A stretch of DNA of 64,000 nucleotides from CAVYXK01 sp963772445 (GTDB lineage: Bacteria; Pseudomonadota; Alphaproteobacteria; Acetobacterales; Acetobacteraceae): NCBI GenBank assembly GCA_963772445.1, contig CAVYXK010000019.1, positions 186,001 through 250,000 on the forward strand. Reading direction: 5' to 3'. Every line of letters begins with the position of its first letter. Position 1 is the stretch's first letter. This document shows positions 1 through 8,423 of the stretch, piece after piece. The notes beneath the pieces were generated by a model, which saw nothing but the letters and a program-made list of their open reading frames with translations, made no database searches and had not been told where the DNA came from. Both the position numbers and the translations under genes were made by a program.

Positions 1-257
1 CGCTGGGCGCGGTTGCGGTGGCGACCAAGCATGAGATCGTATTGCTGATCGTCGGCGGTCTGTTTGTCGTGGAGACCGTTTCGGTGATCGTCCAGGTGTT
101 CTGGTTCAAGCGGACCGGCAACCGCGTATTCCTGATGGCGCCGCTGCACCATCATTTCGAGAAGAAGGGCTGGGCCGAGCCCACCATCGTGATCCGGTTC
201 TGGATCATTTCGATGATCCTCGCGCTGGTCGGTCTGGCGACGCTGAAGATCAGATGA
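1..257 (+). CDS. mraY: MraY, C-terminal part (phospho-MurNAc-pentapeptide transferase)
   Basis: This is the 3' end of mraY, cut by the window start. The reading frame is open from base 3. MraY is the integral membrane enzyme that makes lipid I from UDP-MurNAc-pentapeptide and undecaprenyl phosphate. Visible here are the last cytoplasmic loop with the family's MAPLHHHFEKKGW histidine motif and two hydrophobic helices, ending in LKIR. The stop overlaps the murD ATG by 4 nt (ATGA), so the two genes are translationally coupled at the head of the dcw cluster. Only about 85 residues of roughly 360 are present. Confidence 0.95.
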   Translation, partial: LGAVAVATKHEIVLLIVGGLFVVETVSVIVQVFWFKRTGNRVFLMAPLHHHFEKKGWAEPTIVIRFWIISMILALVGLATLKIR

Positions 258-1657
258 GCGGATTTCCACCCGACCTGTTCGCCGGTACTCGCTTCGCCGT
301 GCTGGGACTCGGGCGTAACGGTGCCCCCGCGGCCCACGCTCTGGCTGCAATGGGCGCCGAGGTTGTGGCCTGGGACGATGACGCGGCGAAGCGCACTCCC
401 CCTCCCCTTGCGGGAGGGGGTTGGGGGGAGGGGGCCGTCGTGCATGAGCGCAACCTTGCCACCGGACCGTTCGACTTCGACGCCCTCATTCTTTCTCCCG
501 GAATCCCACACCATCTCCCCACCCCACATCCGGTTGCCGCGCGTGCGCACGCCGCCGGCGTGTCGATCCTCTCGGATGCGGAACTGCTGTTCCAGGCAGT
601 GCGTCGCGCCGGCTCGCGTGCGCGCTTCATCGGCATCACCGGCACCAACGGCAAATCGACGGCGACGGCGTTGCACGCACACATACTGGCCGGTGCCGGC
701 CGCACGCACGCCGCTGGCGGCAATCTTGGCCCGGCAGCGCTCGCGCTGCCGCTGCTGCCCGACGACGGCGTCTATCTGCTCGAGATGTCGTCGTACATGT
801 TGGAGCGACTCGCCACGCTGCGTTTCGATGTGGCGGCGATGCTGAACCTCAGCGCTGACCATCTCGACCGGCACGGCGACATGGTCGGCTACACGCGAGC
901 CAAGCGCGCAGTGTTCGATCGTCAGACGATCAACGATCTGGCAGTGGTTGGCCTCGATGACGATGGTTCGCGTGCTATGGCCGAATGGCTGCGCAGCGGG
1001 CCGGCGCGTGTCGTCACCGTTTCGGGTTGCGCGCCGGCCAACTTCTGGTGCGACGCGGGCGTGCTCCGCGATGCTGACGGACCAATCCTGCCGATGGCCG
1101 AGGCCGCTGCGTTGCCCGGCGCGCACAACGCCCAGAATGCCGCCGCCGCGTCGGCCATCGCCACCACGCTCGGCCTTACGCGCACAGACATCGCACGTGG
1201 CCTCGCCAGCTTCCCCGGCCTGCCGCACCGCCAGCAGCGCATCGCCTGCATCGAGGGAATCACCTTCGTCAACGACAGCAAGGCCACCAATGCGGATGCC
1301 GCCGCCCGCGCGCTCGGCTGTTACCCGCGTCTGGTCTGGATCGCCGGCGGGATCGCGAAAGAGGGTGGCATCGCGCCGCTTGCACCGCTGTTCCCACGCA
1401 TCGCTCGTGCGGTACTGATCGGCCGCGACGCACCGGCGCTGGCTGCGACTCTCGCCTCCGCCGGCGTGCCGCATGAGTTCGCCAGTATGCTGGAAGCGGC
1501 GGTGCCCGCTGCCTTCGCTGCGGCGCAGGCTGACGGCGCACCGATCGTTCTGTTGTCGCCGGCTTGCGCGAGCTTCGACCAGTTCACCGGCTTTGATGCG
1601 CGCGGCGAGCGTTTTGCTGCCCTGGTGCACGCGCTGGCGTGTGAGGCGGCCGCCTGA
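254..1657 (+). CDS. murD: UDP-N-acetylmuramoylalanine--D-glutamate ligase MurD
   Basis: Cytoplasmic Mur ligase that adds D-glutamate to UDP-MurNAc-L-alanine using ATP. The 467-residue product has the N-terminal Rossmann start VLGLGRNG, the ATP-binding GITGTNGKST (about 127-136), the central NLSADHLDRH and the late NDSKATN signature. The ATG overlaps the mraY stop, and its own stop overlaps the ftsW ATG by one base. Residues about 48-61 (TPPPLAGGGWGEGA) are low complexity and unlike MurD; they are encoded by a palindromic repeat element at 396-436 inserted in frame in the N-terminal domain. The rest looks intact, so the enzyme probably tolerates the insert. Confidence 0.96.
   Translation: MSGFPPDLFAGTRFAVLGLGRNGAPAAHALAAMGAEVVAWDDDAAKRTPPPLAGGGWGEGAVVHERNLATGPFDFDALILSPGIPHHLPTPHPVAARAHAAGVSILSDAELLFQAVRRAGSRARFIGITGTNGKSTATALHAHILAGAGRTHAAGGNLGPAALALPLLPDDGVYLLEMSSYMLERLATLRFDVAAMLNLSADHLDRHGDMVGYTRAKRAVFDRQTINDLAVVGLDDDGSRAMAEWLRSGPARVVTVSGCAPANFWCDAGVLRDADGPILPMAEAAALPGAHNAQNAAAASAIATTLGLTRTDIARGLASFPGLPHRQQRIACIEGITFVNDSKATNADAAARALGCYPRLVWIAGGIAKEGGIAPLAPLFPRIARAVLIGRDAPALAATLASAGVPHEFASMLEAAVPAAFAAAQADGAPIVLLSPACASFDQFTGFDARGERFAALVHALACEAAA
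396..436. repeat. Palindromic repeat element inserted in murD
   Basis: A CCTCCCC/GGGGAGG stem with core TTGCGGGAGG, followed by a G-rich half (GGGGGGAGGGGG). The same core recurs at 2784-2900 and 31686-31713, and related CTCTCCCGC elements occur at 5456, 8261, 23915 and 53881. Here it lies inside the murD reading frame and adds about 14 residues. Confidence 0.8.
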
Positions 1658-2772
1658 TGGCCCTCTCCCGCGCCGACAACTCGATGCTGGGCCGCTGGTG
1701 GTGGACGGTCGATCGCTGGACGCTCGGCGCGATCGGCGTGCTGATCGGCTTCGGCTACATCATGGTGCTCGCGGCCAGCCCGTCGGTCGCAGAGCGCATC
1801 GGCGACGCCCGCAATGCGCTGATCTTCAAGCAGGTACTGTTCCTCGCGTTGGCCGGCGCGATCGTCACCGGCGTGTCGCTGCTGTCGCCGCGTGACATCC
1901 GCCGCCTCGCGCTGATCGGTTGCATCATCGCGCTGATCCTTACTGCCGCGACCACAGTTGTCGGCGTCGAGATCAAGGGCGCGCGGCGCTGGATCGCGCT
2001 GCCCGGCTTCTCGATCCAGCCCAGCGAATTCCTCAAGCCCTGCTTCGCCGTGGTAACTGCCTGGCTGATCGCCCAGGGACGTCGCGCCAGATTCCCGGGC
2101 ACCCTGCTGGCCGGCGCGATCTATGTGCTGATCGTGCTGTTGCTGAAGTCGCAGCCCGACATCGGCATGACTGCGGTGATCACAGCGGTCTTCTTTGCTC
2201 AGCTCTTCGTCGATGGGCTCAACTTGTTTTTGGTGGCGGTCGGGGTCGCCGCGATCTGCGGCGCCTCGGTCGGAGCCTATTTGCTGTTCCCGCATGTGCA
2301 AGTGCGCTTGCATGAATTCCTGCATCCGGTGGGCAGCAACACCTACCAGGTAACCACGGCGCTGGAGGCTTTCGGCAATGGCGGCCTGTTTGGCCGCGGC
2401 CCCGGCGAGGGGCGGGTCAAGGACGTGCTGCCCGACGCGCATGCCGATTTCGTCTTCGCCGTGGTCGGCGAGGAATTCGGCATGATCGTCTGCCTGATCA
2501 TCCTCTGCCTGTTCGTTTTCATCGTGGTGCGCGGGTTGTTGCGTCTGCTCCGAGAGCCGGAGCTGTTCAGCATTCTCGCCTGCGCCGGGCTGGTGGTCGG
2601 TTTCGGGCTGCAGGCTTTCATCAACATGGCGAGCTCGCTTGAGCTGATCCCGACCAAGGGGATGACGCTTCCCTTCGTGTCGTATGGGGGTTCGTCGGTG
2701 CTGGCGGTGGCGCTCGGCATGGGCATGCTGCTGGCGTTGACACGCCGCCGGCATCACGGGGACGTGCCATGA
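1657..2772 (+). CDS. ftsW: Lipid II polymerase FtsW (SEDS family)
   Basis: Polytopic SEDS-family protein of 371 residues with about ten hydrophobic helices. FtsW is the septal peptidoglycan glycosyltransferase that works with FtsI. Family signatures visible are the QPSEFLK stretch near 130, the HEFLHP...NTYQVTTALEA region, the extracellular GNGGLFGRGPGEG loop, LPDAHADFVFAVVGEEFG and the C-terminal PFVSYGGSS. The ATG shares a base with the murD stop, and the TGA overlaps the murG ATG by 4 nt, so translation is coupled. Length is normal and no repeat insertion is seen inside it. Confidence 0.96.
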   Translation: MALSRADNSMLGRWWWTVDRWTLGAIGVLIGFGYIMVLAASPSVAERIGDARNALIFKQVLFLALAGAIVTGVSLLSPRDIRRLALIGCIIALILTAATTVVGVEIKGARRWIALPGFSIQPSEFLKPCFAVVTAWLIAQGRRARFPGTLLAGAIYVLIVLLLKSQPDIGMTAVITAVFFAQLFVDGLNLFLVAVGVAAICGASVGAYLLFPHVQVRLHEFLHPVGSNTYQVTTALEAFGNGGLFGRGPGEGRVKDVLPDAHADFVFAVVGEEFGMIVCLIILCLFVFIVVRGLLRLLREPELFSILACAGLVVGFGLQAFINMASSLELIPTKGMTLPFVSYGGSSVLAVALGMGMLLALTRRRHHGDVP

Positions 2773-4013
2773 CCGCCGCAACGTCTCCCCTCCCCTTGCG
2801 GGAGGGGCCGGGGGAGGGGGCCCTCGAGCAGAGAGCTTGTCAGGAGGCATTCGTCTTTGCTGGACGGCCCCCTCCCCCATCCCCTCCCGCAAGGGGAGGC
2901 GAGAAGATACGGCCCATCGTGATCGCGGCTGGGGGAACGGGCGGGCATTTCTTCCCCGCCGAGGCACTCGCGTCGGAGCTGATCCGTCGCGGACAGCGCA
3001 TCGCGCTGATGACCGACACTCGCTCGCAGATCGACCGCAGCCCTGTCTTCGCGGCACAAGAACGCTTCGTCCTGCCCGGCGCTGGTATCTCCGGCCGCGG
3101 CGTGCTGCGCGCCACCTCCGCCGCGGTGGCGCTGACCGCCGGCGTGGCCCGCGCGCGGGCCATTCTGGCCCGGATCGACGCTGCCGCCCTGGTGGCGTTC
3201 GGCGGCTATCCATCCGTCGCGCCCGTGCTCGCGGCGCGGCTGTCGCGCCACCGTCCGCCGGTGATCCTGCACGAGCAGAATGCGGTGCTCGGCCGTGCCA
3301 ACCGCTTCCTCGCCCGACACGCGACGCTGCTGGCGTTGAGCTTCCCGGCAACGGCGCGCGTGCCGAACAGCGTTGCCGCTGAAACCACCGGCAATCCTGT
3401 CCGCCCGGCCGTCATTGCTCTGGCTGATCGCAGCTATACGCCACCGTCCGCCGATTCCGAGGTCCGGTTGCTGGTGCTCGGCGGCTCGCTCGGCGCGCGC
3501 GTGTTCAGCGATGTGGTGCCGGCGGCGCTCGCGCGGCTGCCGGATGCGCTGTGCGCGCGACTATCCGTGGTGCAGCAGTGCCGCGCGGAGGATCTCGAGC
3601 GGGTACGCACCATTTATGCGGCGTCCGGCATCGAAGCCGAGTTGGCCACTTTCTTCCCCGATGTTGCCGAACGCTTGGCTGCCGCGCATCTGGTTATCGC
3701 GCGCGCCGGCGCATCCACCGTGGCCGAGCTGGCGGTCGCCGGTCGCCCGGCAATACTGGTGCCCTTGCCGGGCGCCATCGACGATCACCAGTCCGCCAAT
3801 GCCGAGGCGCTGGTGGCAGCGCGCGGCGCATCGATGATGGCGCAGCGCCATTTCACCCCCGAAGCGCTGGCCGAGCGCCTTGCCGGGCTACTCGCAACCC
3901 CGGACCTGCTCGCCCATGCAGCGGCGGCGGCGCGGAACCTCGCCCGGCCCGACGCAGCCGCCCGGCTTGCCGAGCTCACCCTTTCTCTCATGCACCAGGA
4001 GGCTGCCCGGTGA
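2769..4013 (+). CDS. murG: UDP-GlcNAc:lipid I transferase MurG
   Basis: Membrane-associated GT28 glycosyltransferase converting lipid I to lipid II. Diagnostic motifs are IVIAAGGTGGHFFPA, the acceptor-side HEQNAVLGRANR, LVLGGSLGA and the C-terminal PLPGAIDDHQSANA. At 414 residues it is about 40 longer than usual. The surplus is residues about 6-45, between MTAAT and KIRPIVIAAGG, encoded by two inverted copies of the CCTCCCC repeat. The start is fixed by the ATGA overlap with ftsW, so ribosomes must read through the repeat. No better downstream start precedes IRPIV. MurG's first strand is near the active site, so the extension is likely a flexible tail. Confidence 0.95.
   Translation: MTAATSPLPLREGPGEGALEQRACQEAFVFAGRPPPPSPPARGGEKIRPIVIAAGGTGGHFFPAEALASELIRRGQRIALMTDTRSQIDRSPVFAAQERFVLPGAGISGRGVLRATSAAVALTAGVARARAILARIDAAALVAFGGYPSVAPVLAARLSRHRPPVILHEQNAVLGRANRFLARHATLLALSFPATARVPNSVAAETTGNPVRPAVIALADRSYTPPSADSEVRLLVLGGSLGARVFSDVVPAALARLPDALCARLSVVQQCRAEDLERVRTIYAASGIEAELATFFPDVAERLAAAHLVIARAGASTVAELAVAGRPAILVPLPGAIDDHQSANAEALVAARGASMMAQRHFTPEALAERLAGLLATPDLLAHAAAAARNLARPDAAARLAELTLSLMHQEAAR
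2784..2900. repeat. Inverted pair of palindromic repeats within murG 5' end
   Basis: Two copies of the CTCCCCTCCC...GGGAGG element face each other at about 2784-2822 and 2864-2900, separated by about 41 bp. The unit is read in frame and supplies the N-terminal extension of MurG. It shares its core with the murD copy at 396-436. Confidence 0.8.
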
Positions 4014-5443
4014 GGGCCCTGCCGCTTTCAATCGGAACCATCCATTTCGTCGGCATCGGCGGCATAGGCATGTCCGGCATCGCCGAGGTGCTGCACACGC
4101 TCGGCTATAGCGTGCAGGGCAGCGACATCGCCGATTCTGCCAATGTTCGTCGGTTGCGCGAGGCCGGCATCCCCATCGCCATCGGCCACGACCCCGCCAA
4201 CCTTGGGAACGCCCAGGTGGTGGTGGTCTCCTCCGCAGTGAAGCGCGACAATCCGGAGGTCCTAGCGGCCCGCGCCCGCTTCGTCCCGGTGGTCCGCCGC
4301 GCCGAGATGCTGGCCGAGCTGATGCGGCTTCGTTGGTCGATCGCGGTCGGCGGCACGCATGGCAAAACCACCACCACCAGCCTGATCGCCGCGGTGCTCG
4401 AAGCTGCGCAACTCGATCCCACCGTGATTAACGGCGGCATCATCAATGCCTATGGCACCAACACCAGGCTTGGTGCCGGCGAGTGGATGGTGGTCGAGGC
4501 CGACGAAAGCGACGGCAGCTTCCTGCGTCTGCCGGCGGTGATTGCGGTGGTCACCAACATGGACCCGGAGCATCTCGATCACTGGGGCACGCCGGAGGCG
4601 ATGATCGCCGGATATGATCAGTTCGTTGCCAACATTCCTTTCTACGGATTCGCTGTGCTCTGCATCGACCATCCGGCGGTGCAGCAGATGATCCCACGCC
4701 TCTCTGACCGGCGGATCATCACCTACGGCTTCTCGCCGCAGGCCGATGTGCGGGCAGAACGAGTGGTCGCCGACCGGCTGGGCGCCACCTTCGAAGTGGT
4801 GCTAACCGACCGCACGCGGAACCGCTCGCGCAAGACCGGGCCGTTCCGTCTGCCGATGCTTGGCCACCACAACGTGCAGAACGCACTGGCCGCGGTCGCC
4901 GTCGGCTCCGAGATGATGATCGACGACGACACGCTGCGCAGCGCCTTCGCCGCCTTCCGCGGCGTCAAGCGTCGCTTCACCAAGACCGGCGAGGCCGGCG
5001 GCATCACCGTGATCGACGACTACGGCCATCATCCGGTAGAGATCGCCGCGGTGCTGAAGGCGGCGCGACAGGCCGGCGCGCGCGACGTCGTCGCAGTCGT
5101 GCAGCCGCACCGCTACACGCGGCTCCATTCGCTGTTTAACGAATTCTGTGGCTGCATGAACGACGCAGGCACGGTGATCGTTGCTGACGTCTATCCCGCC
5201 GGCGAGACGCCGATCCCCGGCGTGACGCGCGATGCGCTGGTCGATGGCCTGCGGGCCCGCGGTCATCGCAGCGTGGTACCGCTCCCGAGCCCCGACCTTC
5301 TTGCCGAGATGATCTCGGCGATCGCCAAGCCCGGCGATTTCGTAGTCTGCCTGGGGGCCGGCAACGTCACCCACTGGGCCGCCGCCTTACCCGCCGAGCT
5401 GGCCGCGCTGCAAAGCGCGCGGCGCGGAGGGAATGCGGCATGA
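4010..5443 (+). CDS. murC: UDP-N-acetylmuramate--L-alanine ligase MurC
   Basis: ATP-dependent ligase that starts the peptide stem by adding L-alanine to UDP-MurNAc. The start chosen is GTG at 4010, overlapping the murG TGA by 3 nt; it gives 477 residues beginning VRALPLSIG. The frame is open further upstream, but that part is antisense-like shadow. Motifs: FVGIGGIGMSGIA at about 13-25, GGTHGKTTTTS from about 114, NMDPEHLDHW, and the DYGHHPVEI region typical of MurC. Length fits the family. The TGA overlaps the murB ATG by 4 nt. Confidence 0.95.
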   Translation: MRALPLSIGTIHFVGIGGIGMSGIAEVLHTLGYSVQGSDIADSANVRRLREAGIPIAIGHDPANLGNAQVVVVSSAVKRDNPEVLAARARFVPVVRRAEMLAELMRLRWSIAVGGTHGKTTTTSLIAAVLEAAQLDPTVINGGIINAYGTNTRLGAGEWMVVEADESDGSFLRLPAVIAVVTNMDPEHLDHWGTPEAMIAGYDQFVANIPFYGFAVLCIDHPAVQQMIPRLSDRRIITYGFSPQADVRAERVVADRLGATFEVVLTDRTRNRSRKTGPFRLPMLGHHNVQNALAAVAVGSEMMIDDDTLRSAFAAFRGVKRRFTKTGEAGGITVIDDYGHHPVEIAAVLKAARQAGARDVVAVVQPHRYTRLHSLFNEFCGCMNDAGTVIVADVYPAGETPIPGVTRDALVDGLRARGHRSVVPLPSPDLLAEMISAIAKPGDFVVCLGAGNVTHWAAALPAELAALQSARRGGNAA

Positions 5444-6453
5444 ACGGCCCCGAAATCCACCTCTCCCGCTCTGCGGGAGAAGTCGATTCGCGAAGCGAAC
5501 CGGGTGAGGGTGCCGGGCGCGAGGCCCGCAGAGCGGGAGAGGTGGAGTTCCGCGGCCGCGCGCAACCCGACGCGCCGCTCGCACCCTTCACCTGGTTCCG
5601 TGTCGGCGGTCCCGCCGAGACGCTCCTCCGTCCCGCCGACGCCGACGATCTCGCCGCGTTCCTTCGTGCGCTGCCGCCCGATGTGCCGGTGCAGGTGATC
5701 GGCGCCTGCTCAAACCTCATCATCCGCGATGATGGACTGCCCGGCGTCACCATCCGGCTCGCCCGTGGCTTCACCACGATTACACCCGAAACCGACGGCG
5801 TCGTCGCCGGCGGCGCCGCGCTCGACACGACGGTAGCGGAACATGCCGCGGCGGCTGGCCTTGCCGGGCTCGAGTTCCTTTCCGGTATCCCCGGCACGAT
5901 CGGTGGCGCGGTGGCGATGAATGCCGGCGCCTATGGCGGCGACATCACCTCCTGCCTCGACTGGGCAGACGTCGTCACGAGATCCGGCGAACTGCTCCGG
6001 CTTGCGGCTCCCGAGCTGGCCTTCGCCTATCGCCACGCGCGACTGCCGGATGGCGCCGTGGTGGTGCGCGCCCGGCTGCGCGCGCGATCCGGCACGCCAG
6101 CGGTGATTGCGGCCCTCATGGTCGAGATCCGCACCACGCGCGAAGCCACACAGCCAATTCGTGCGCGCACCGGTGGCTCCACGTTCCAGAACCCGCCCGA
6201 CATGAAGGCGTGGGAACTAATTGATGCTGCCGGGTGCCGCGGGCTTGCACGCGGCGGTGCACAGGTTTCCGAGCAGCACTGCAATTTCCTGATCAATACC
6301 GGCGGCGCCACGGCCGCCGATCTCGAATGCCTCGGCGAGGAGGTACGCCACCGCGTCCTGCTCGCAACCGGGGTGAACCTGGAATGGGAGATCCGCCGGA
6401 TCGGGCGTCCGCTCCCGGCAACCCGCGTCGCCGAGGAAAGGACGAACGCATGA
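5440..6453 (+). CDS. murB: UDP-N-acetylenolpyruvoylglucosamine reductase MurB
   Basis: FAD- and NADPH-dependent reductase forming UDP-MurNAc. The 337-residue product shows WFRVGGPAE, the FAD-binding GACSNLIIRDDG, LSGIPGTIGGAVAMNAGAYG, the catalytic GSTFQNP serine region and a C-terminal LEWEIRRIG with the conserved glutamate. Residues about 6-37 are not MurB-like; a 91-bp repeat with perfect 22-bp terminal inverted repeats (5456-5546) supplies them. The ATG overlaps the murC TGA, and the TGA overlaps the ddl ATG. The insert precedes the FAD domain, so activity is probably retained. Confidence 0.95.
   Translation: MNGPEIHLSRSAGEVDSRSEPGEGAGREARRAGEVEFRGRAQPDAPLAPFTWFRVGGPAETLLRPADADDLAAFLRALPPDVPVQVIGACSNLIIRDDGLPGVTIRLARGFTTITPETDGVVAGGAALDTTVAEHAAAAGLAGLEFLSGIPGTIGGAVAMNAGAYGGDITSCLDWADVVTRSGELLRLAAPELAFAYRHARLPDGAVVVRARLRARSGTPAVIAALMVEIRTTREATQPIRARTGGSTFQNPPDMKAWELIDAAGCRGLARGGAQVSEQHCNFLINTGGATAADLECLGEEVRHRVLLATGVNLEWEIRRIGRPLPATRVAEERTNA
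5456..5546. repeat. MITE-like element with 22-bp terminal inverted repeats inside murB
   Basis: Bases 5456-5477 and 5525-5546 are perfect inverted repeats of 22 bp (TCCACCTCTCCCGC...). Between them lies the GATTCGCGAAGCGAACC mini-palindrome and GGGTGAGGGTGCC. Related elements lie at 8261-8414, 23915-23990 and 53881-53936. It is translated as the N-terminal extension of MurB. Confidence 0.85.
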
Positions 6454-7376
6454 CTCGCGTGGCGGTGCTTTATGGCGGCATCTCGGCCGAGCGGGAGGTC
6501 AGCCTCTCCTCCGGCACGCAGGTAATCGCTGCTCTGCGTCAGGCCGGCTTCGAGGTCACGGCAATCGAAGTGAACGCCGATTTGGGCGCCGTTATCGCCG
6601 CGCTCGATCCCAAGCCCGACGCAGTGTTCAACGCGCTACACGGTCGCTACGGCGAGGACGGCGCGATCCAGGGCGTGCTCGACTGGCTCGGCATCCCCTA
6701 CACGCATTCCGGAGTCCGAGCGTCCTCGCTCGCCATGGATAAGATTGCGGCGAAAGCGATCTTCGCGGCTGCGGGCCTGCCGGTGCCGCGTGGGCGCACC
6801 ATCGTGCTCGACGAGCTGGAAGTCGCAGACCCGTTTCCGCGTCCTTATGTGATCAAGCCGATAAACGAAGGTTCCTCGGTCGGCGTCGAGATCATGCGCA
6901 ACGGCGACAACCGGCGCGCCGAGGTCGCGCGCACTTGGCGCTTCGGCCGTACCGCGCTGGTCGAGGAATACATCGCCGGCCGCGAGCTGACGGTCGGGGT
7001 GATGGGCGATCGCGCGCTCGCAGTCACCGAGATCATCGCTGAAGCAGGCACCTTCTACGACTACGAGTCGAAATACGCCGACGGCGGCTCGCGACACGTC
7101 ATCCCCGCCGCCATGCATCCGTCCGCGTACAGCCGTGCCCTGGACGTGGCGCTGGCGGCACATCGCGCGCTCGGCTGCAGCGGAGCGACCCGGGCCGATT
7201 TCCGTTACGACGACACCGAAGGCGAACCGGGCCGACTCGTGCTGCTGGAGGTCAACACGCAGCCCGGGCTCACACCGACTTCGCTGTTGCCCGAGCAAGC
7301 AGCGCATCACGGCATGAGCTTTCGCCAGCTCTGCACCTGGATGGTGGAGAATGCGACGTGTCGCCCAGGGGAATAG
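6450..7376 (+). CDS. ddl: D-alanine--D-alanine ligase
   Basis: ATP-grasp enzyme making D-Ala-D-Ala for the peptidoglycan stem. The start at 6450 (MTRVAVLYGG) overlaps the murB TGA by 4 nt and gives 308 residues, normal for the family. Motifs include GGISAEREVSLSSG, NALHGRYGEDGAIQG, the ATP-grasp KPINEGSSVGV, FYDYESKYADGGS and LLEVNTQPGLTPTSL with the metal-binding acid and asparagine. The 3' end overlaps ftsQ by 19 bp. Open sequence upstream to 6234 is shadow of murB. Confidence 0.95.
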   Translation: MTRVAVLYGGISAEREVSLSSGTQVIAALRQAGFEVTAIEVNADLGAVIAALDPKPDAVFNALHGRYGEDGAIQGVLDWLGIPYTHSGVRASSLAMDKIAAKAIFAAAGLPVPRGRTIVLDELEVADPFPRPYVIKPINEGSSVGVEIMRNGDNRRAEVARTWRFGRTALVEEYIAGRELTVGVMGDRALAVTEIIAEAGTFYDYESKYADGGSRHVIPAAMHPSAYSRALDVALAAHRALGCSGATRADFRYDDTEGEPGRLVLLEVNTQPGLTPTSLLPEQAAHHGMSFRQLCTWMVENATCRPGE

Positions 7377-8224
7377 GCGGGGCGCCCACACCGCGGAACT
7401 CGGTCAGGGACCGGCCGGCCCGGCTCAAGCTGCTGCTGCGTCGCCAGCGACGGCTGCTGCGACCAACTGGATGGCTGGTCTTCGCCGGTTTAGTGCTGCT
7501 GCTCGAGGTGATCGCTGTACACTCCGCCGAGCCCGGAGGCACGCTGGCGCGCATGCGCGAACGGCTGCTCAACGCGACTGGTTTCACCGGCCTGCGAGTC
7601 GCCGAGATCCACATCGAAGGCCGCGCCAACACGCCGGAGCAATTGCTGCGTGCAACGCTCGGCGTATCGGTGGGCGATCCGATCCTGGGCTTCTCGGTCG
7701 AGCAGGCGGCGCGGCGGATCGAGAGGCTTTCCTGGGTCGATCACGCGACGGTCGAACGCCGCCTGCCCGGCACCATCGTGGTGCAGCTCCAGGAACGCCG
7801 GCCGTTCGCGATCTGGCAGAACCAGGGAAAGTTCGTGCTGATCGACCGCGCGGGCCAGGTCGTTGCAAACGAGAACGTGTCTGATTTCCGCCAGTTTCCA
7901 TTGCTGGTCGGCCCTGGCGCGCCGGACGGCGCCGCGGCGTTGATCGACGCGCTGAACGTTCATCCCGGCATTACTGCACGCGTGGTGGCGGCGATCCGGG
8001 TCGGAGAACGCCGCTGGAACCTGCAAATGAAATCCGGGATGGAGGTGCTGCTGCCGGAAGGCCACGAAGCCGCCGCGCTCGATCGGCTAAGCGCGCTCGA
8101 GGAGCAGCACAAGCTGCTCGATCGTCCGCTGGCGCAAATCGACATGCGTCTGCCCACCATGCTGGTGCTGCACCGGATTCCGGCGGCGGTGCCGGAAGCG
8201 GCGGCGACGAAGAAGCAGACGTAG
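7358..8224 (+). CDS. ftsQ: Cell division protein FtsQ
   Basis: Bitopic inner-membrane divisome protein. GTG start at 7358 inside the ddl 3' end; 288 residues. A basic cytoplasmic tail (residues 1-38) precedes one membrane helix (about 40-56). A POTRA domain follows at about 72-145, beginning FTGLRVAEIHIEGRANTP and including RLSWVDHATVERRLPGTI, then the FtsQ beta domain to about 270. Position between ddl and ftsA is canonical. The A/K/T-rich end (AAATKKQT) is disordered. Confidence 0.93.
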   Translation: MSPRGIGGAPTPRNSVRDRPARLKLLLRRQRRLLRPTGWLVFAGLVLLLEVIAVHSAEPGGTLARMRERLLNATGFTGLRVAEIHIEGRANTPEQLLRATLGVSVGDPILGFSVEQAARRIERLSWVDHATVERRLPGTIVVQLQERRPFAIWQNQGKFVLIDRAGQVVANENVSDFRQFPLLVGPGAPDGAAALIDALNVHPGITARVVAAIRVGERRWNLQMKSGMEVLLPEGHEAAALDRLSALEEQHKLLDRPLAQIDMRLPTMLVLHRIPAAVPEAAATKKQT

Positions 8225-8260
8225 GGACTGCGATGCTGAGAGATACGAGCGCGCCCCTCC

Positions 8261-8414
8261 TTCACCTCTCCCGCTCTGCGGGAGAGAGCCTGTCCACGGG
8301 CTCCGACCCGAGGATCACCGCGCGGAGCGCGGCTGGTGAGGGTGCCTGGGCATGCGGGACCCTCACCCGGTTCGCTTCGCGAACCGACCTCTCCCGCAGA
8401 GCGGGAGAGGTGGA
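8261..8414. repeat. MITE-like element between ftsQ and ftsA
   Basis: Bases 8261-8286 and 8389-8414 are 26-bp inverted repeats with one mismatch, of the CACCTCTCCCGC family also seen in murB. The interior holds GGTGAGGGTGCC and the GGTTCGCTTCGCGAACC palindrome. It fills most of the ftsQ-ftsA gap and ends 9 bp before the ftsA ATG, so it could affect the ftsA ribosome-binding region or mRNA structure. Confidence 0.85.
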
Positions 8415-8423
8415 TTCGACCCC

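Noticed and set aside
152..1630. 492-codon - strand frame opposite murD
   Set aside because: Shadow of murD in the antisense frame; no recognisable protein.
1321..3351. 676-codon - strand frame across murD-ftsW-murG
   Set aside because: It runs antisense to three certain genes and translates to low-complexity Arg/Ala-rich sequence with no domain.
8352..8423. Upstream ATG for ftsA
   Set aside because: The 24 extra codons consist entirely of the repeat element; ATG 8424 matches the family start and lies outside the repeat.
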